64,000 nt of DNA, taken from assembly GCF_000517085.1 (NCBI RefSeq), contig NZ_KI912107.1, forward strand, positions 442,425 through 506,424. The letters are read 5' to 3'. The notes beneath the pieces are model-generated. The model searched no databases. It saw nothing but the letters and a program-made list of their open reading frames with translations, and was not told the DNA's origin. This stretch comes from Saccharicrinis fermentans DSM 9555 = JCM 21142 (GTDB lineage: Bacteria > Bacteroidota > Bacteroidia > Bacteroidales > Marinilabiliaceae). Numbering within the stretch: position 1 is the first letter of the stretch; every line of letters starts with the position of its first letter. A program made the translations under genes and the position numbers. Below, one piece after another: positions 42,194 to 51,182 of the stretch.

Positions 42194-43873
42194 ATGAGCG
42201 ATTTTTCAAGCAATAAAGATGTGTTAATACAGGAGCTTCTCCAGGAATGTGACGAGATGTTTCAGGAACTTTCCCGCTTGCGAAAAAATGACAATAGGGT
42301 TCTGGACACTTTGGAAGCTAAAAACAAAAAATTAGAGTCCATAGTCGCTAAAAAAGAGCAGCAAATTAAAAAGCTGATCGACCAGCTTGCTTGGTTTCGC
42401 CATAAGTTTTTTGGCAATTCTAGTGAAAAGCATATTGCCGAAGATCCCGATCAACGAAAGATCGATTGGGACGGACTAGAGGTAGTCCCAGAAGAGAAAG
42501 CTATTATTGAAAAAGCTGAAAAAGAGCTTATCGAATATGAGCGCCGCAAGCCTGTAAAAAACAAGCAGAGGCCAGTTCGTCAACCACTTCCTGACCACCT
42601 TAGACGAGAGGTAGAAGTTATTGAACCGGAAGGTAAACAAGATAACTGGGTGCGTATTGGCGAAGAAGTAACAGAAATACTCGAACACAAGCCCGGAGAG
42701 GTATATGTACGTCGTATAGAACGTCCTAAATATGCAGTAAAGCAAGAATCAGTATCACCGGATATTGCTACAGATCAAAACACCGAAGAAGCATCAGCTA
42801 TCCGTATTGGTTCAATGCCATTATTGCCTTTGCCACGCAGCAATGCAGGGCCTTCTTTATTGAGCGAGCTGATGATGAATAAATATTATTTCCACCAGCC
42901 TTTTAATCGCCAAATGGCCATGTTCAAAATGATTGGTATAAAATTACCTGCATCCACCATTAATGGTTGGTTTCAAGGAAGCTGTGATTTACTAAGAGCT
43001 CTTTATGCACGTTTAAAAAAAATTGTTCTAAAATCTGATTATATTCAGGTTGACGAAAGTACCATTCCTGTTATTAGCAACGAAAAGCACAAAGCACAAA
43101 AGGCTTATCTGTGGATGGTTCGATCAGTAATGAATAACTTGGTTTTCTTTCACTACGACAAAGGCTCCCGAGCACAAAAAGTGATACTTCCTTTATTAAA
43201 GGATTTTCAGGGAGCTATTCAAACCGATGGATATCAGGCATATTCAATCTATGAGCAAAAGAAAGGTGTTTTGCTTCTGGGTTGTTGGGCTCATGCGCGC
43301 AGGAAATTCTCCGAAAGTCTAAAAGAAGACAAAACGGGGGCTGAATACGCATTGGCACAAATTGCTAAAATCTATCAAGTTGAGCAAATGGCCACCGATC
43401 AGAACATGAATTACAAGCAAAGAGCTGAACTACGAAAGCGCTTGGCTTATCCAATCATGCGTGCTTTTGAAAAATGGATCGAAGGCTATTACCCCAAAGC
43501 GCTACAAGGAGGAAAGATGAGTAAGGCGCTGGCTTATACATACAATCTTTTCTTACGTCTGTCTCGCTATCATCTTGATGGCCGATATCTGCCTGACAAC
43601 AACGGAGCTGAAAATGCAATTAGGCCGGTAGCTGTTGGAAGAAAAGGCTATCTGTTTTGTGGCAACCATGATGCCGCAGAAAATGCAGCAATTATGTACT
43701 CACTACTGGGATGCTGCAAAGCCAGTGATGTAAATCCTCGCGAATGGCTTACAGATGTATTTTCTAAGATTGCGTTATACAACAGCAATTATGATTTAGA
43801 CTTGGCTGATCTTTTGCCGCACAATTGGAAAAAGTCTAATAGTTGTCAGAATATTCCAAAAAACACCCACTAA
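42194..43873 (+). CDS. tnpC: IS66 transposase TnpC (copy 3, intact)
   Basis: 559-residue IS66 transposase. It has an N-terminal leucine-zipper-like coiled coil (about 5-65), the conserved LAWFRHKFFGNSSEKH, a basic linker, and a DDE domain with DYIQVDESTIPV, AIQTDGYQAY, LLGCWAHARRKFSESL, LPDNNGAENAIRPVAVGRKGYLF and CCKASDVNPREWL. It is the reference for the lesions in copies 1 and 2. Expected to be active. Confidence 0.93.
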   Translation: MSDFSSNKDVLIQELLQECDEMFQELSRLRKNDNRVLDTLEAKNKKLESIVAKKEQQIKKLIDQLAWFRHKFFGNSSEKHIAEDPDQRKIDWDGLEVVPEEKAIIEKAEKELIEYERRKPVKNKQRPVRQPLPDHLRREVEVIEPEGKQDNWVRIGEEVTEILEHKPGEVYVRRIERPKYAVKQESVSPDIATDQNTEEASAIRIGSMPLLPLPRSNAGPSLLSELMMNKYYFHQPFNRQMAMFKMIGIKLPASTINGWFQGSCDLLRALYARLKKIVLKSDYIQVDESTIPVISNEKHKAQKAYLWMVRSVMNNLVFFHYDKGSRAQKVILPLLKDFQGAIQTDGYQAYSIYEQKKGVLLLGCWAHARRKFSESLKEDKTGAEYALAQIAKIYQVEQMATDQNMNYKQRAELRKRLAYPIMRAFEKWIEGYYPKALQGGKMSKALAYTYNLFLRLSRYHLDGRYLPDNNGAENAIRPVAVGRKGYLFCGNHDAAENAAIMYSLLGCCKASDVNPREWLTDVFSKIALYNSNYDLDLADLLPHNWKKSNSCQNIPKNTH

Positions 43874-43920
43874 TTTCGATTAATTCCAAAAGATTCCAGT
43901 AAAACTTAGAGATTTCCAAC

Positions 43921-43953
43921 GCTCCAATCGACATCCGGATTGGAGCATTTTTT
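43921..43953 (+). terminator. IS66 internal terminator (copy 3)
   Basis: Hairpin GCTCCAATC / GATTGGAGC followed by T7, between tnpC and the right end of the element; identical to that at 27126-27160. It would block transcription from the IS into lanA. Confidence 0.85.
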
Positions 43954-44022
43954 TACTTTGCAATATGTAGCAGACCGCATATTTACGATTTTATTTGAAT
44001 AATTCTTAAATTTTCATGGATT

Positions 44023-44078
44023 ATGGAGGTTCCCGAAAAGCCTAAAGAGAGTAGGGGTTTTAATTAATATTTATTTTA
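44023..44078 (+). promoter_or_regulatory. Conserved leader upstream of lanA
   Basis: 56 bp between the IS66 right flank and the lanA start that match 24664-24718 upstream of precursor 1 (ATGGAGG, CC-GAAAA, AGAGTA-GG, TTTAATT and an A/T-rich tail). Shared regulation or a shared untranslated leader of the two peptide genes is likely. Any promoter further upstream may have been displaced by IS66. Confidence 0.55.
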
Positions 44079-44294
44079 ATGAAAAAGTTAAATTTGAACA
44101 AAGAAACTATTGCAGTTTTAGATAATTCAGCAATGAGCGAAGTTAAAGGGGGATTTACCTACTCTTTATCAACAGGTTTAAGGTGTAAAGTATCAAAAGC
44201 TCATGGAGGAGGAAATCCATACGAGTGTGGAGAAATGCTTGCAAAGGAAGTTGCAGCTGCAGAGAGAGTAGATGAGTTAAAAAAACTTGAGTAG
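44079..44294 (+). CDS. lanA: Lanthipeptide precursor (LanA-like)
   Basis: 71 residues. The leader MKKLNLNKETIAVLDNSAMS then EVKGG is the Bacteroidota class I lanthipeptide type: LNLNKETIA recognition stretch, then Gly-Gly at residues 24-25. The core FTYSLSTGLRCKVSKAHGGG then NPYECGE has two Cys and several Ser/Thr that could form lanthionine rings. The tail KEVAAAERVDELKKLE is helical and lacks Cys, which is unusual for a lanthipeptide core. A hairpin at 44333 follows. The LanC remnant at 46788 supports the assignment; no LanB dehydratase gene remains in the window. Confidence 0.75.
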   Translation: MKKLNLNKETIAVLDNSAMSEVKGGFTYSLSTGLRCKVSKAHGGGNPYECGEMLAKEVAAAERVDELKKLE

Positions 44295-44332
44295 AATAAC
44301 TCTTTTTTATTATGAAATATAACACTTATATC

Positions 44333-44361
44333 TGCTTATCGCATTTTATGCGATAAGCTTT
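44333..44361 (+). terminator. Hairpin after lanA (terminator or attenuator)
   Basis: Perfect 10-bp stem GCTTATCGCA / TGCGATAAGC with a TTTTA loop, followed by TTTAAT. The T run is short, so partial read-through into the esterase-like gene is likely. That is the usual way a precursor gene is expressed above its modification genes. Confidence 0.65.
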
Positions 44362-44398
44362 AATAGATTGTGTTGATTCAAGAATAAATGAAATACAT

Positions 44399-46795
44399 AT
44401 GAGGTTCTTTTTTTTTATAATTTTATTTGCAGGTTGTACGTATACTAGTTGTCAAGTAAATAATGATCTTGGTTTCTCATTAGGGGATTTACTTCAAAAA
44501 AATAATGGATTGTTAGAGGACAGGTTACAAAAAATTAGATTAGTTGCGCTTGGAGATGGAACTCATAGTGAAAGTAATGTTATAAAGATTAATATTGAAA
44601 TTGTAAAATATTTACACGAAGAGCTCGGGTTTAATACAATTGCTTTTGAAAGTGGAATTTACGATTTATTTAAAGCAAATAAAATAATTAAAGACGATGG
44701 GGATGTTAGTGAAGCTATTTCGAATAGTATATTCCCGATATGGAGTAATTCTTGTGAATTTCAAGAATTGATTAAATATATTCATGAGAAAAGAGGGGAA
44801 ATCAATATTGTGGGCTTTGATAATCAGTTCTCTGGTAATTATTCAACTTATGAATCAATTGAAGATTTGCGATTGCTTTTGCAAAAAAATGAAATAAATA
44901 ATAGTATTAATTTTGAGTTTTTACAGGGTGTATTTATCAGGTTAGGTGAGGAATTTTCTTTTAATGGGGAAAAAGATTATAAGTTATTTGAGATAGAACT
45001 TGGTAAAGTGAAACATTGTTTGCAAAGTTTAAGGAATACTAATACATCTGAGGCTGATTTTTGGCTACAATATATAAAAAGTACAGAGAATCTAGTTAAT
45101 GATTATTTTGAAAATGATCCTAATTCAGTCCTTGTTGCAGATTGGAAGGCTAAAATGAGTAATCCAAGAGATGCCCAAATGGCGGATAATCTTTTGTTTT
45201 ACATGAGTGAAAATCCAAGAGAAAAGGTTATATGTTGGGGGGCTTCAGCACATTTTGCGAATGATTTTTCTACTACGAATAATGATGAGTTAAGGCAGTA
45301 TAAGCCTATGGCTTATTACTTAAAACAAAAATTTGGTTCACAGGTGTATTCTATTGCGCCGATTATAGGGTCTGGAACTTTTGGAGTATTTGAGCCAACG
45401 GATACGATACCAGATAATTTGGATAAAAGTATTGAATTTGAGCTAAGTAAAAAAGAAAGTTATTATCAGTTTGTTGATCTTCGATCAAGAGATGCCAATC
45501 CACTTTTTACTTCATCTGCAATTGAGTATACGCCAATTCAAGCTGAATGGAATAAAATATTTGATGGGTTTATTTATATTAAAAAATCAAGCTCAACTTC
45601 ATTAGTTAATGAAGATTGTTTCTTTAGAGCAAAACCTAAGGATATGTCTATTGAAAGTACAATGGACAAAAAAAATAATTCTATTATAGAGCAGAATTTA
45701 AAGTTAGTAAAAGGTCGGATATTAAGTGAAAAACAGAAAGAAGTACCTTTCTGTAATATATCAGTTAAGAATTCAACAATAGGTACAATTAGTAATGAGA
45801 ATGGCAATTACCAACTTATAATTCCTATATCAACAGAAATGGATACCGTTGTATTTTCATGTGTTGGATTTGAAACGCGTGAAGTATCTCTTAAGGATCT
45901 TTCAGAATTGGTTATTCTAGAATCAAGGGATTTTGTATTAGATGAAGTAATGGTCCAAGCAAAAACTTTAAATCCTAAATCTATTGTTGAAAAAGCTATT
46001 GTTAATATTCCGTCTAATTATATCCAAGAAGATTATAATGCAGAGATATATAGTAGAGGAATATTGACTAACCATGATAGTGTAAAGATTGATGTTGAGA
46101 ATGTAGTAAAAATTTACGATGAGAACGGGTATGATAATAAAGGAAATATAACTAGCAGACGTATTGCATTTAAGAATAACGAATGCAAATTTAGAATGCA
46201 AACAACATCAGTTGCTGCAGCATTAAAACCTTTATATCTAGAACGTATAGATATGGTGAGTACTTCACCCTTATTGAAGAAAGCAAATCTAAATAAATAT
46301 AATTTTAAGTTGATAGGGACTAGTGAATATGAAGGTGTTAAGGTATATAAAATAGCTTTTGAAAGTAAACTTAATTCTTATCGATATTCAGGATATTATT
46401 ACATTGATAAGTTTGAAGGTCTTATTTATATTAACTCGAAAGACTATAGTATTATTAAAATTAATGCGTATTGGGAATATAATGTAGATAAGATCAATAA
46501 GGTAGGTGAATTTATTTCGGATAAAGAGTTTATTAACCTTAGAGTTGCATATAAAAAGAATTTAAACAACTATTTTTTAAATTATGGTAATTATTTGCGG
46601 TATCAAAAAGGAGTTGACAAAAAGAATGACATTTTTTACGAATTAGAGGGTAAGCAAACTATTTATATTTCGTTAATTGAATTGGATAACATTGATGTTA
46701 TACCAACTAAGCAATATATTCCTTCCAATAGTAAAAAGCTTATCAAAGATACCTTATTTTGGAAGAATTATAATAAACCAATAATAAATGAATGA
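44399..46795 (+). CDS. Erythromycin-esterase-like lipoprotein with CarboxypepD_reg domain
   Basis: 798 residues. An N-terminal lipoprotein signal has lipobox LFAGC (Cys at about 13). Residues about 25-400 match the erythromycin-esterase/ChaN-like superfamily: VALGDGTHSESN with the catalytic-type His, FNTIAFESGIYDLF, VGFDNQF and ICWGASAHFAND with the second His. Residues about 435-515 are a CarboxypepD_reg-like domain (VKGRILSEKQKEVPFCNISV, GTISNENGNYQLII). A further about 270-residue C-terminal domain (ILDEVMVQ, IVEKAIVNIP) is of the kind found after such domains in Bacteroidota outer-membrane proteins. Encoded between lanA and lanC, with the end overlapping lanC by 8 bp. It may act in maturation or immunity; that is inference. 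Confidence 0.72.
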   Translation: MRFFFFIILFAGCTYTSCQVNNDLGFSLGDLLQKNNGLLEDRLQKIRLVALGDGTHSESNVIKINIEIVKYLHEELGFNTIAFESGIYDLFKANKIIKDDGDVSEAISNSIFPIWSNSCEFQELIKYIHEKRGEINIVGFDNQFSGNYSTYESIEDLRLLLQKNEINNSINFEFLQGVFIRLGEEFSFNGEKDYKLFEIELGKVKHCLQSLRNTNTSEADFWLQYIKSTENLVNDYFENDPNSVLVADWKAKMSNPRDAQMADNLLFYMSENPREKVICWGASAHFANDFSTTNNDELRQYKPMAYYLKQKFGSQVYSIAPIIGSGTFGVFEPTDTIPDNLDKSIEFELSKKESYYQFVDLRSRDANPLFTSSAIEYTPIQAEWNKIFDGFIYIKKSSSTSLVNEDCFFRAKPKDMSIESTMDKKNNSIIEQNLKLVKGRILSEKQKEVPFCNISVKNSTIGTISNENGNYQLIIPISTEMDTVVFSCVGFETREVSLKDLSELVILESRDFVLDEVMVQAKTLNPKSIVEKAIVNIPSNYIQEDYNAEIYSRGILTNHDSVKIDVENVVKIYDENGYDNKGNITSRRIAFKNNECKFRMQTTSVAAALKPLYLERIDMVSTSPLLKKANLNKYNFKLIGTSEYEGVKVYKIAFESKLNSYRYSGYYYIDKFEGLIYINSKDYSIIKINAYWEYNVDKINKVGEFISDKEFINLRVAYKKNLNNYFLNYGNYLRYQKGVDKKNDIFYELEGKQTIYISLIELDNIDVIPTKQYIPSNSKKLIKDTLFWKNYNKPIINE

Positions 46796-47807
46796 ATATA
46801 AGAAGAAGGTTGATGATTTGTTAAAATTGATGATATTTTATTCTCAGAAGAACCAGTCATCCCGAGCTTATATATGGGTGATCTGGGAAGGGTGTTATAT
46901 TTTTCTTATAGATATTTACAAACGAAAGATGAAAAGTATTCCAAAATAGCTAAAGAATTATTAGAAGAATTAGTAAATAATTCAAATAACTATGTGTTAG
47001 ATTCATCACTCGGAAATGGTATAACTGGTTATTATTGGGTTATTCTTCACCTCATTGATTTGGAAATTTTAGATTTGTCAGATGAGAATGTTGTTAAAGA
47101 TATTCTACCATACATAGAAGATTCTATAAAGCAAGATTTTATTAAAGAGGATTACGATTTTCTATACGGTTGTATGGGGAAAATAACATGTTTATTGTCT
47201 AGTAAGCAAAAAATTGATGTTGTAAATCTAGATGAGGTTTTGTCTTTTTTTAGGGAAATAAAAAAAACGGATAATAAGGGTGTTTTTTGGTTAGATACAG
47301 ATAAGGATAATCAGATTAATTTAGGAACAGCGCATGGAATGCCTGGTATACTTCTATTTCTTATTCATACATTTAACTCTAATAATGACATTTTTGATGA
47401 ATTTGTAAATCCGGCTATTAGTTGGTTGTTGTCAAGGAGTAAGAAAGATGGTGTCAGCTCTTTTGCTAATAATTCCAATGATATAGATAGTGATAGCAGG
47501 TTAGCATGGTGTTATGGGGATTTAGGTATCTCTTTTCTCTTCTTAATTGCAGGCATAAAATACAATAATAGTGAATGGTATAAGGCAGGTGTTGAGATTG
47601 CCGAGAAAGCTTCCTTGAGGGATATAAATAAATCAGGCATAGCTTTTAATGATATCAGAAATTTTTATGACACCTGCTTTTGTCATGGCACTTCTGGCGT
47701 TGCTTATATATTTTCAGCCATAGCTAAAATAACTGATAATCCAAAAATTATTTTAGCAAAGAATTATTGGGAAAAGGTTAACATCGAAAATCTGGAAAAG
47801 CATATAA
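46788..47807 (+). pseudogene. lanC: LanC-like lanthionine cyclase, frameshifted and truncated
   Basis: The start is ATG 46788, overlapping the previous stop. The frame reads MNEYKKKVDDLLK and then leaves the LanC frame. Adding one A to the A4 run at 46823-46826 continues into IDDILFSEEPVIPSLYMGDL and the LanC body (open 46874-47818). LanC features: the GTAHGMPG loop (about residue 180 of the body) and zinc ligands in RLAWCYGDLG and TCFCHGTSGVAY. The C-terminus is cut by IS701 copy B at 47808, losing perhaps 60-80 residues. LanC proteins close thioether rings on LanA peptides. Two lesions make this copy inactive. Confidence 0.82.
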
Positions 47808-49329
47808 TTCTACTTTAACAGATTTATTGCTTTGAATAACAGAGGTCTATGTCACGCTGTCGCTTTTCATGTCGCTGCTGCAGTTTTTCCAGCATCCGTT
47901 CATCGGTCATTTCACGATAAAATTTGTATACCATAAAATCCATAATGTCTCTTGCCGACAACAATGGGACTTCGTCTTGATTCAATAGTTTTTCTTTCAG
48001 CATAAAGCTGCCCACCATTAAGTTGAGGGCTACTTGGTGATGCCATGACAGCCATTTGCGGGTTTGGAACTGATCCAAGCCTACTATCTGTTTTTGCTCT
48101 TTGAAGCTATGCTCAATGAAAAAGCGTTGTGCCTGCATGTATGCCAGCGCCTGATGCGTGTATTGAGCAAGTTCTGCGTTAGTGAACGAATATTTTATTT
48201 CTACTCCCTGCTTTGTCTTTCTTTTCGAAATGACCAGCAACCGTTTCTCAACAATGTTCTGAACCTTATCCCAAATGTAAACTGTCTTAAAATGGAACAA
48301 TCCCTTCAGCTTTCCCTTGGCAGAATCACGAATGTCAAGCTTTTTCCAGTCCTTGTTTGTAAGCGTTTCTATATATTCGTTAGCGTTTACCGATGGGGTG
48401 CTTGCCTTCGGCCTTTTGGGTGGGCGCCCACGATTGCTCTTTCGCTCTGGAATATGTAGTTCTGGTTTTTCAAGGTGGATTTTTTGATCGCTATGAATGT
48501 CAAGCATGTACACCAAACCCATATCCTCAACCGAACGGGTAAACGCAAGGTCATTGCCATAAAGTCCATCCCCCCCAACGTAATCGAACTCGATACCCAT
48601 TTCCAGTTGGTGCTTCACAATATCTGTAGCCAGCTCCGGTTTTGTCTTGAAAACCCTGTCCTCTTTGGGGATGCCAGCAGTTTCACACCTGGCGTTGTTA
48701 GTACACCATGACCTTGGAAGGTACAGTCTCGTGTCGACCAACGCTGCATATTTGTCCGTGCACAAGCAACCAAAAACTGCAACCTGCGAGTTTGCAGTCT
48801 TCCCAACGTTCCCGCAATACTGGTGATCAACACCAATGCTTTTGTCACCTTTTTTCACCCATCCGCTTTCGTCTATGAGTAATCCTTTTAATTTTTGGTT
48901 TGGGAGTGATTGGTCTACCTGATTTGCTATTTGGTCGATGACAGCTCTTGCATCCCAATTGGATTCGGTGATAAAATGCTGCATCTTATGGTAGTCTGCG
49001 TTTAATGTCTCAGTGATGCGTTCGATGTTTTTCAAATCGCTTAAAGCTAGACCTTCGACGTATTGAGTAGCTTTGTCGAAGTTGGATTTTGTTCTATTTT
49101 TAAAATGGTGCTGAAATTCAGATAAATACACTTCAAGTCGGTTGTTGACCGCTAGCAGTGTTTTACCATTATTCGTATATTTTTTTAAGTTTTTCGCCCG
49201 TTACCCATTGCAAACTTGAGTTTTGTTCTTTGTTTCAATTGCAATATACTAATTTACTGTTTATTACGAAAGAAAAACAATACTAAATTATCGTTTTTTC
49301 AGTGATCATTTTAATCTGTTAAAGTAGAA
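47808..49329 (-). mobile_element. IS701-family element, intact copy B
   Basis: 1522-bp element with inverted ends TTCTACTTTAACAGAT at 47808 and its complement ending 49329, carrying one intact transposase gene on the minus strand. It interrupts lanC. No target duplication is apparent (left flank CATATAA, right flank CTAGTTGA). Confidence 0.9.
47824..49131 (-). CDS. IS701-family transposase (intact)
   Basis: 435-residue DDE transposase. It starts MYLSEFQHHFKNRTKSNFDK and includes LKGLLIDESGWVKKGDKS (first catalytic Asp), QYCGNVGKTANSQVAVF, the FDYVGGDGLYGND region (second Asp) and a C-terminal IEHSFKEQKQIVGLDQFQTR (Glu). Motif order and length are typical of IS701. It is the intact reference for the broken copy at 1548-2857 and the likely source of mobility for both. 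Confidence 0.9.
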   Translation of the reverse strand: MYLSEFQHHFKNRTKSNFDKATQYVEGLALSDLKNIERITETLNADYHKMQHFITESNWDARAVIDQIANQVDQSLPNQKLKGLLIDESGWVKKGDKSIGVDHQYCGNVGKTANSQVAVFGCLCTDKYAALVDTRLYLPRSWCTNNARCETAGIPKEDRVFKTKPELATDIVKHQLEMGIEFDYVGGDGLYGNDLAFTRSVEDMGLVYMLDIHSDQKIHLEKPELHIPERKSNRGRPPKRPKASTPSVNANEYIETLTNKDWKKLDIRDSAKGKLKGLFHFKTVYIWDKVQNIVEKRLLVISKRKTKQGVEIKYSFTNAELAQYTHQALAYMQAQRFFIEHSFKEQKQIVGLDQFQTRKWLSWHHQVALNLMVGSFMLKEKLLNQDEVPLLSARDIMDFMVYKFYREMTDERMLEKLQQRHEKRQRDIDLCYSKQ

Positions 49330-49374
49330 CTAGTTGAATATATTTAGTCAACCAGAAACTTTGTTGTTTTTGGT

Positions 49375-50580
49375 TTAAACCAAACTCATCCCCGAGCACT
49401 TTAACTTTTCCGATAACAACTGCATATCAGAACTTATCTTTTCGTCTGTAATACGAGCATATATCTGCGTTGTTTTAATATTGGTGTGACCAAGCATCTT
49501 ACTAACCGACTCGATAGTTACACCCTTAGAGAGTGTAACTGTGGTTGCGAACGTATGTCGTGCCAGGTGAAACGTAAGGTTTTTATTTATGTCACACACA
49601 TCAGCAATTTCCTTTAAATACGCATTAGTTTTTTGATTGGTTGGAATCGGCAAAAGTACACCGTTAGGCAGACCTTTGTATTTATCTAAAATTAACTGTG
49701 CTATATCTAATAGTGGTACAACCGTTTTAATAGAGGTCTTCTGGCGTTTAGTGTTTATCCATAAATTATCGTCAAAACCTTTAGTGATGTGTTCCAGCCT
49801 AAGATTTTTAATGTCAATATATGCCAGTCCGGTATAGCATGAGAAAATGAAAATATCACGTATGCGCTCCAATCTTTCGCTACTAAAGCTTTTTTGCATG
49901 ATGCGTTTTAGTTCATCATCGTTCAAGTAACCTCTGTCAACCTTTTTAATTGTAATTCTATAATTGGCAAAAGGATCGGTCTGTATCCAGCCGTTTTTTT
50001 GTGCGGTAAGCACTATACTCTTGAATTTCTGAATAAACTTAGCTGTGGTATTTGCGTTGCAACCGCATTGCACATTCAGGAAGGTTTCAAATCCAACGAT
50101 AAAGGAGTGGTTGATTTCCCTTAAGTCTATATCTGTTCGTTTATATTCTGTTTTTAGGTAATTTGAAAGGTGTCGTTTACAAACTTCCGCTTTTTGGTAA
50201 GTGGCTTTAGATTTAGTTATGCCAATTTGTTTTTGTAAGAGAATATTACATTCCTCGAATAATTCCAATAAAAGGTATTGTTCCACTCCAATTCCCAGGA
50301 AAGTATTTTTTACTTTTTTTGTGAGATCGTTGTATGCGTTATAAAGTGAGTTCTTAATTTCGTCTAACACGGTATTAATAGCTCTTGCTTCAGCACTTCT
50401 TCCTTTTGCTCTATTTAATTCAACATTCCAGTCATCTGGTTTGATATATTGTTTGGTGTTGAACTGGCTAACCTTTTTATTAATTGTAATTCTTGCAACA
50501 ATTGGTGCGGTTCCGTCTTTCTTTTCTGCATTCTTTTTTACGAAGAAAAGAACATTAAAAGTACTTCTCATAAGCTTCAT
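49375..50580 (-). CDS. int: Tyrosine-type site-specific integrase
   Basis: 401-residue tyrosine recombinase of the Bacteroidota mobile-element type. It has an N-terminal arm-binding domain (FNVLFFVKKNAEKKDGTAPI, INKKVSQFNTKQYIKPDDWN), a SAM-like core-binding domain (about 105-200) and a catalytic domain with FSCYTGLAYIDIKNL, HLARHTFATTVTLSKGV (H-x-x-R), LGHTNIKTTQIYARI and the active-site Tyr. As in many relatives, the first catalytic Arg is replaced in the GLAYID motif. It marks the right end of the accessory island; the inverted repeat upstream at 50669-50712 may be part of its regulatory or attachment region. Confidence 0.9.
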   Translation of the reverse strand: MKLMRSTFNVLFFVKKNAEKKDGTAPIVARITINKKVSQFNTKQYIKPDDWNVELNRAKGRSAEARAINTVLDEIKNSLYNAYNDLTKKVKNTFLGIGVEQYLLLELFEECNILLQKQIGITKSKATYQKAEVCKRHLSNYLKTEYKRTDIDLREINHSFIVGFETFLNVQCGCNANTTAKFIQKFKSIVLTAQKNGWIQTDPFANYRITIKKVDRGYLNDDELKRIMQKSFSSERLERIRDIFIFSCYTGLAYIDIKNLRLEHITKGFDDNLWINTKRQKTSIKTVVPLLDIAQLILDKYKGLPNGVLLPIPTNQKTNAYLKEIADVCDINKNLTFHLARHTFATTVTLSKGVTIESVSKMLGHTNIKTTQIYARITDEKISSDMQLLSEKLKCSGMSLV

Positions 50581-50668
50581 TTTTTGAATTGTAAAACTAT
50601 GTTATTAATCTCAAAATGAAATAATTGTAAGCCGGACAATATTGGACATAACCTTGCCTTTTTTGGAC

Positions 50669-50712
50669 AAATCGTAACCTTTTTTTTGCCTTTTCAAAAT
50701 AGGTTACGATTT
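50669..50712. repeat. 11-bp inverted repeat upstream of the integrase
   Basis: Perfect arms AAATCGTAACC (50669-50679) and GGTTACGATTT (50702-50712) with a 22-bp A/T-rich spacer, about 90 bp upstream of the integrase start. The position suits an integrase operator, an arm-type binding site or part of the attachment site. Confidence 0.55.
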
Positions 50713-50980
50713 AATGTCGTTTTAAGGCATTTAGGATCACGCACAAAAGTTGGGTCTGTTAAAAAAAGTGTTTATTTAGTTATTAAACAGATAAAATAAA
50801 TTGAGAAAGAAGAATTATCATCTGAGCTACTGGCTCTATTTTTACCTGAAGGGATATTAAGTTGGCGAGTTATTGGAGGTGTTATAGTTGGCGAGCTGGT
50901 AAAGTCGTGGAGTTGTTATAGTTGTGTTTTTCATTTAATCGATATCTTGCATTTGTATAAGAAACTATCAGCTAATGGAT

Positions 50981-51182
50981 TGCAGTGTTGGCCAGAACAA
51001 TAGCCGTGGCCAGCGCTGGAGAGAAGCTTTCCTGGGCGCACTCGAGGAGGTAGTGCGGTTGGCCTAGCGCGAAAGAAGTGTGTGCCGGACGGAAAGGGAA
51101 GCTGATGCAGGGTGAGGTAGTGATCTATTGTTCTAGACCTTTTTGGTTCTTTTTGTGGCAATGACAAAAAGAACATATGTGT
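50981..51182. repeat. Dispersed intergenic repeat, diverged copy
   Basis: Diverged copy of the unit found in tandem at 56533-58020: TTGGCCAGAACAATAGCC, then CTGGGCGCACTCGAGG, a GACGGAAAGGGAAG block, GATCTATTGTTCTAGACC, and the hairpin CTTTTTGTGGCAATGACAAAAAG ending at ACATATGTG. It lies near the island-backbone boundary. Confidence 0.75.

Larger units (their letters stand above)
41344..43986 (+). mobile_element. IS66-family element, copy 3 (complete)
   Basis: 2643-bp complete copy with intact tnpA, tnpB and tnpC, bounded by the same 27-bp imperfect terminal repeats as copy 2 (left at 41344, right ending 43986). Flanking octamers ACTCAAAA and GATTTTAT differ, so no target duplication is seen. 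This is the only copy in the window with a functional transposase gene; it could mobilise copies 1 and 2 in trans. Its right flank is the lanthipeptide cluster. Confidence 0.92.
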
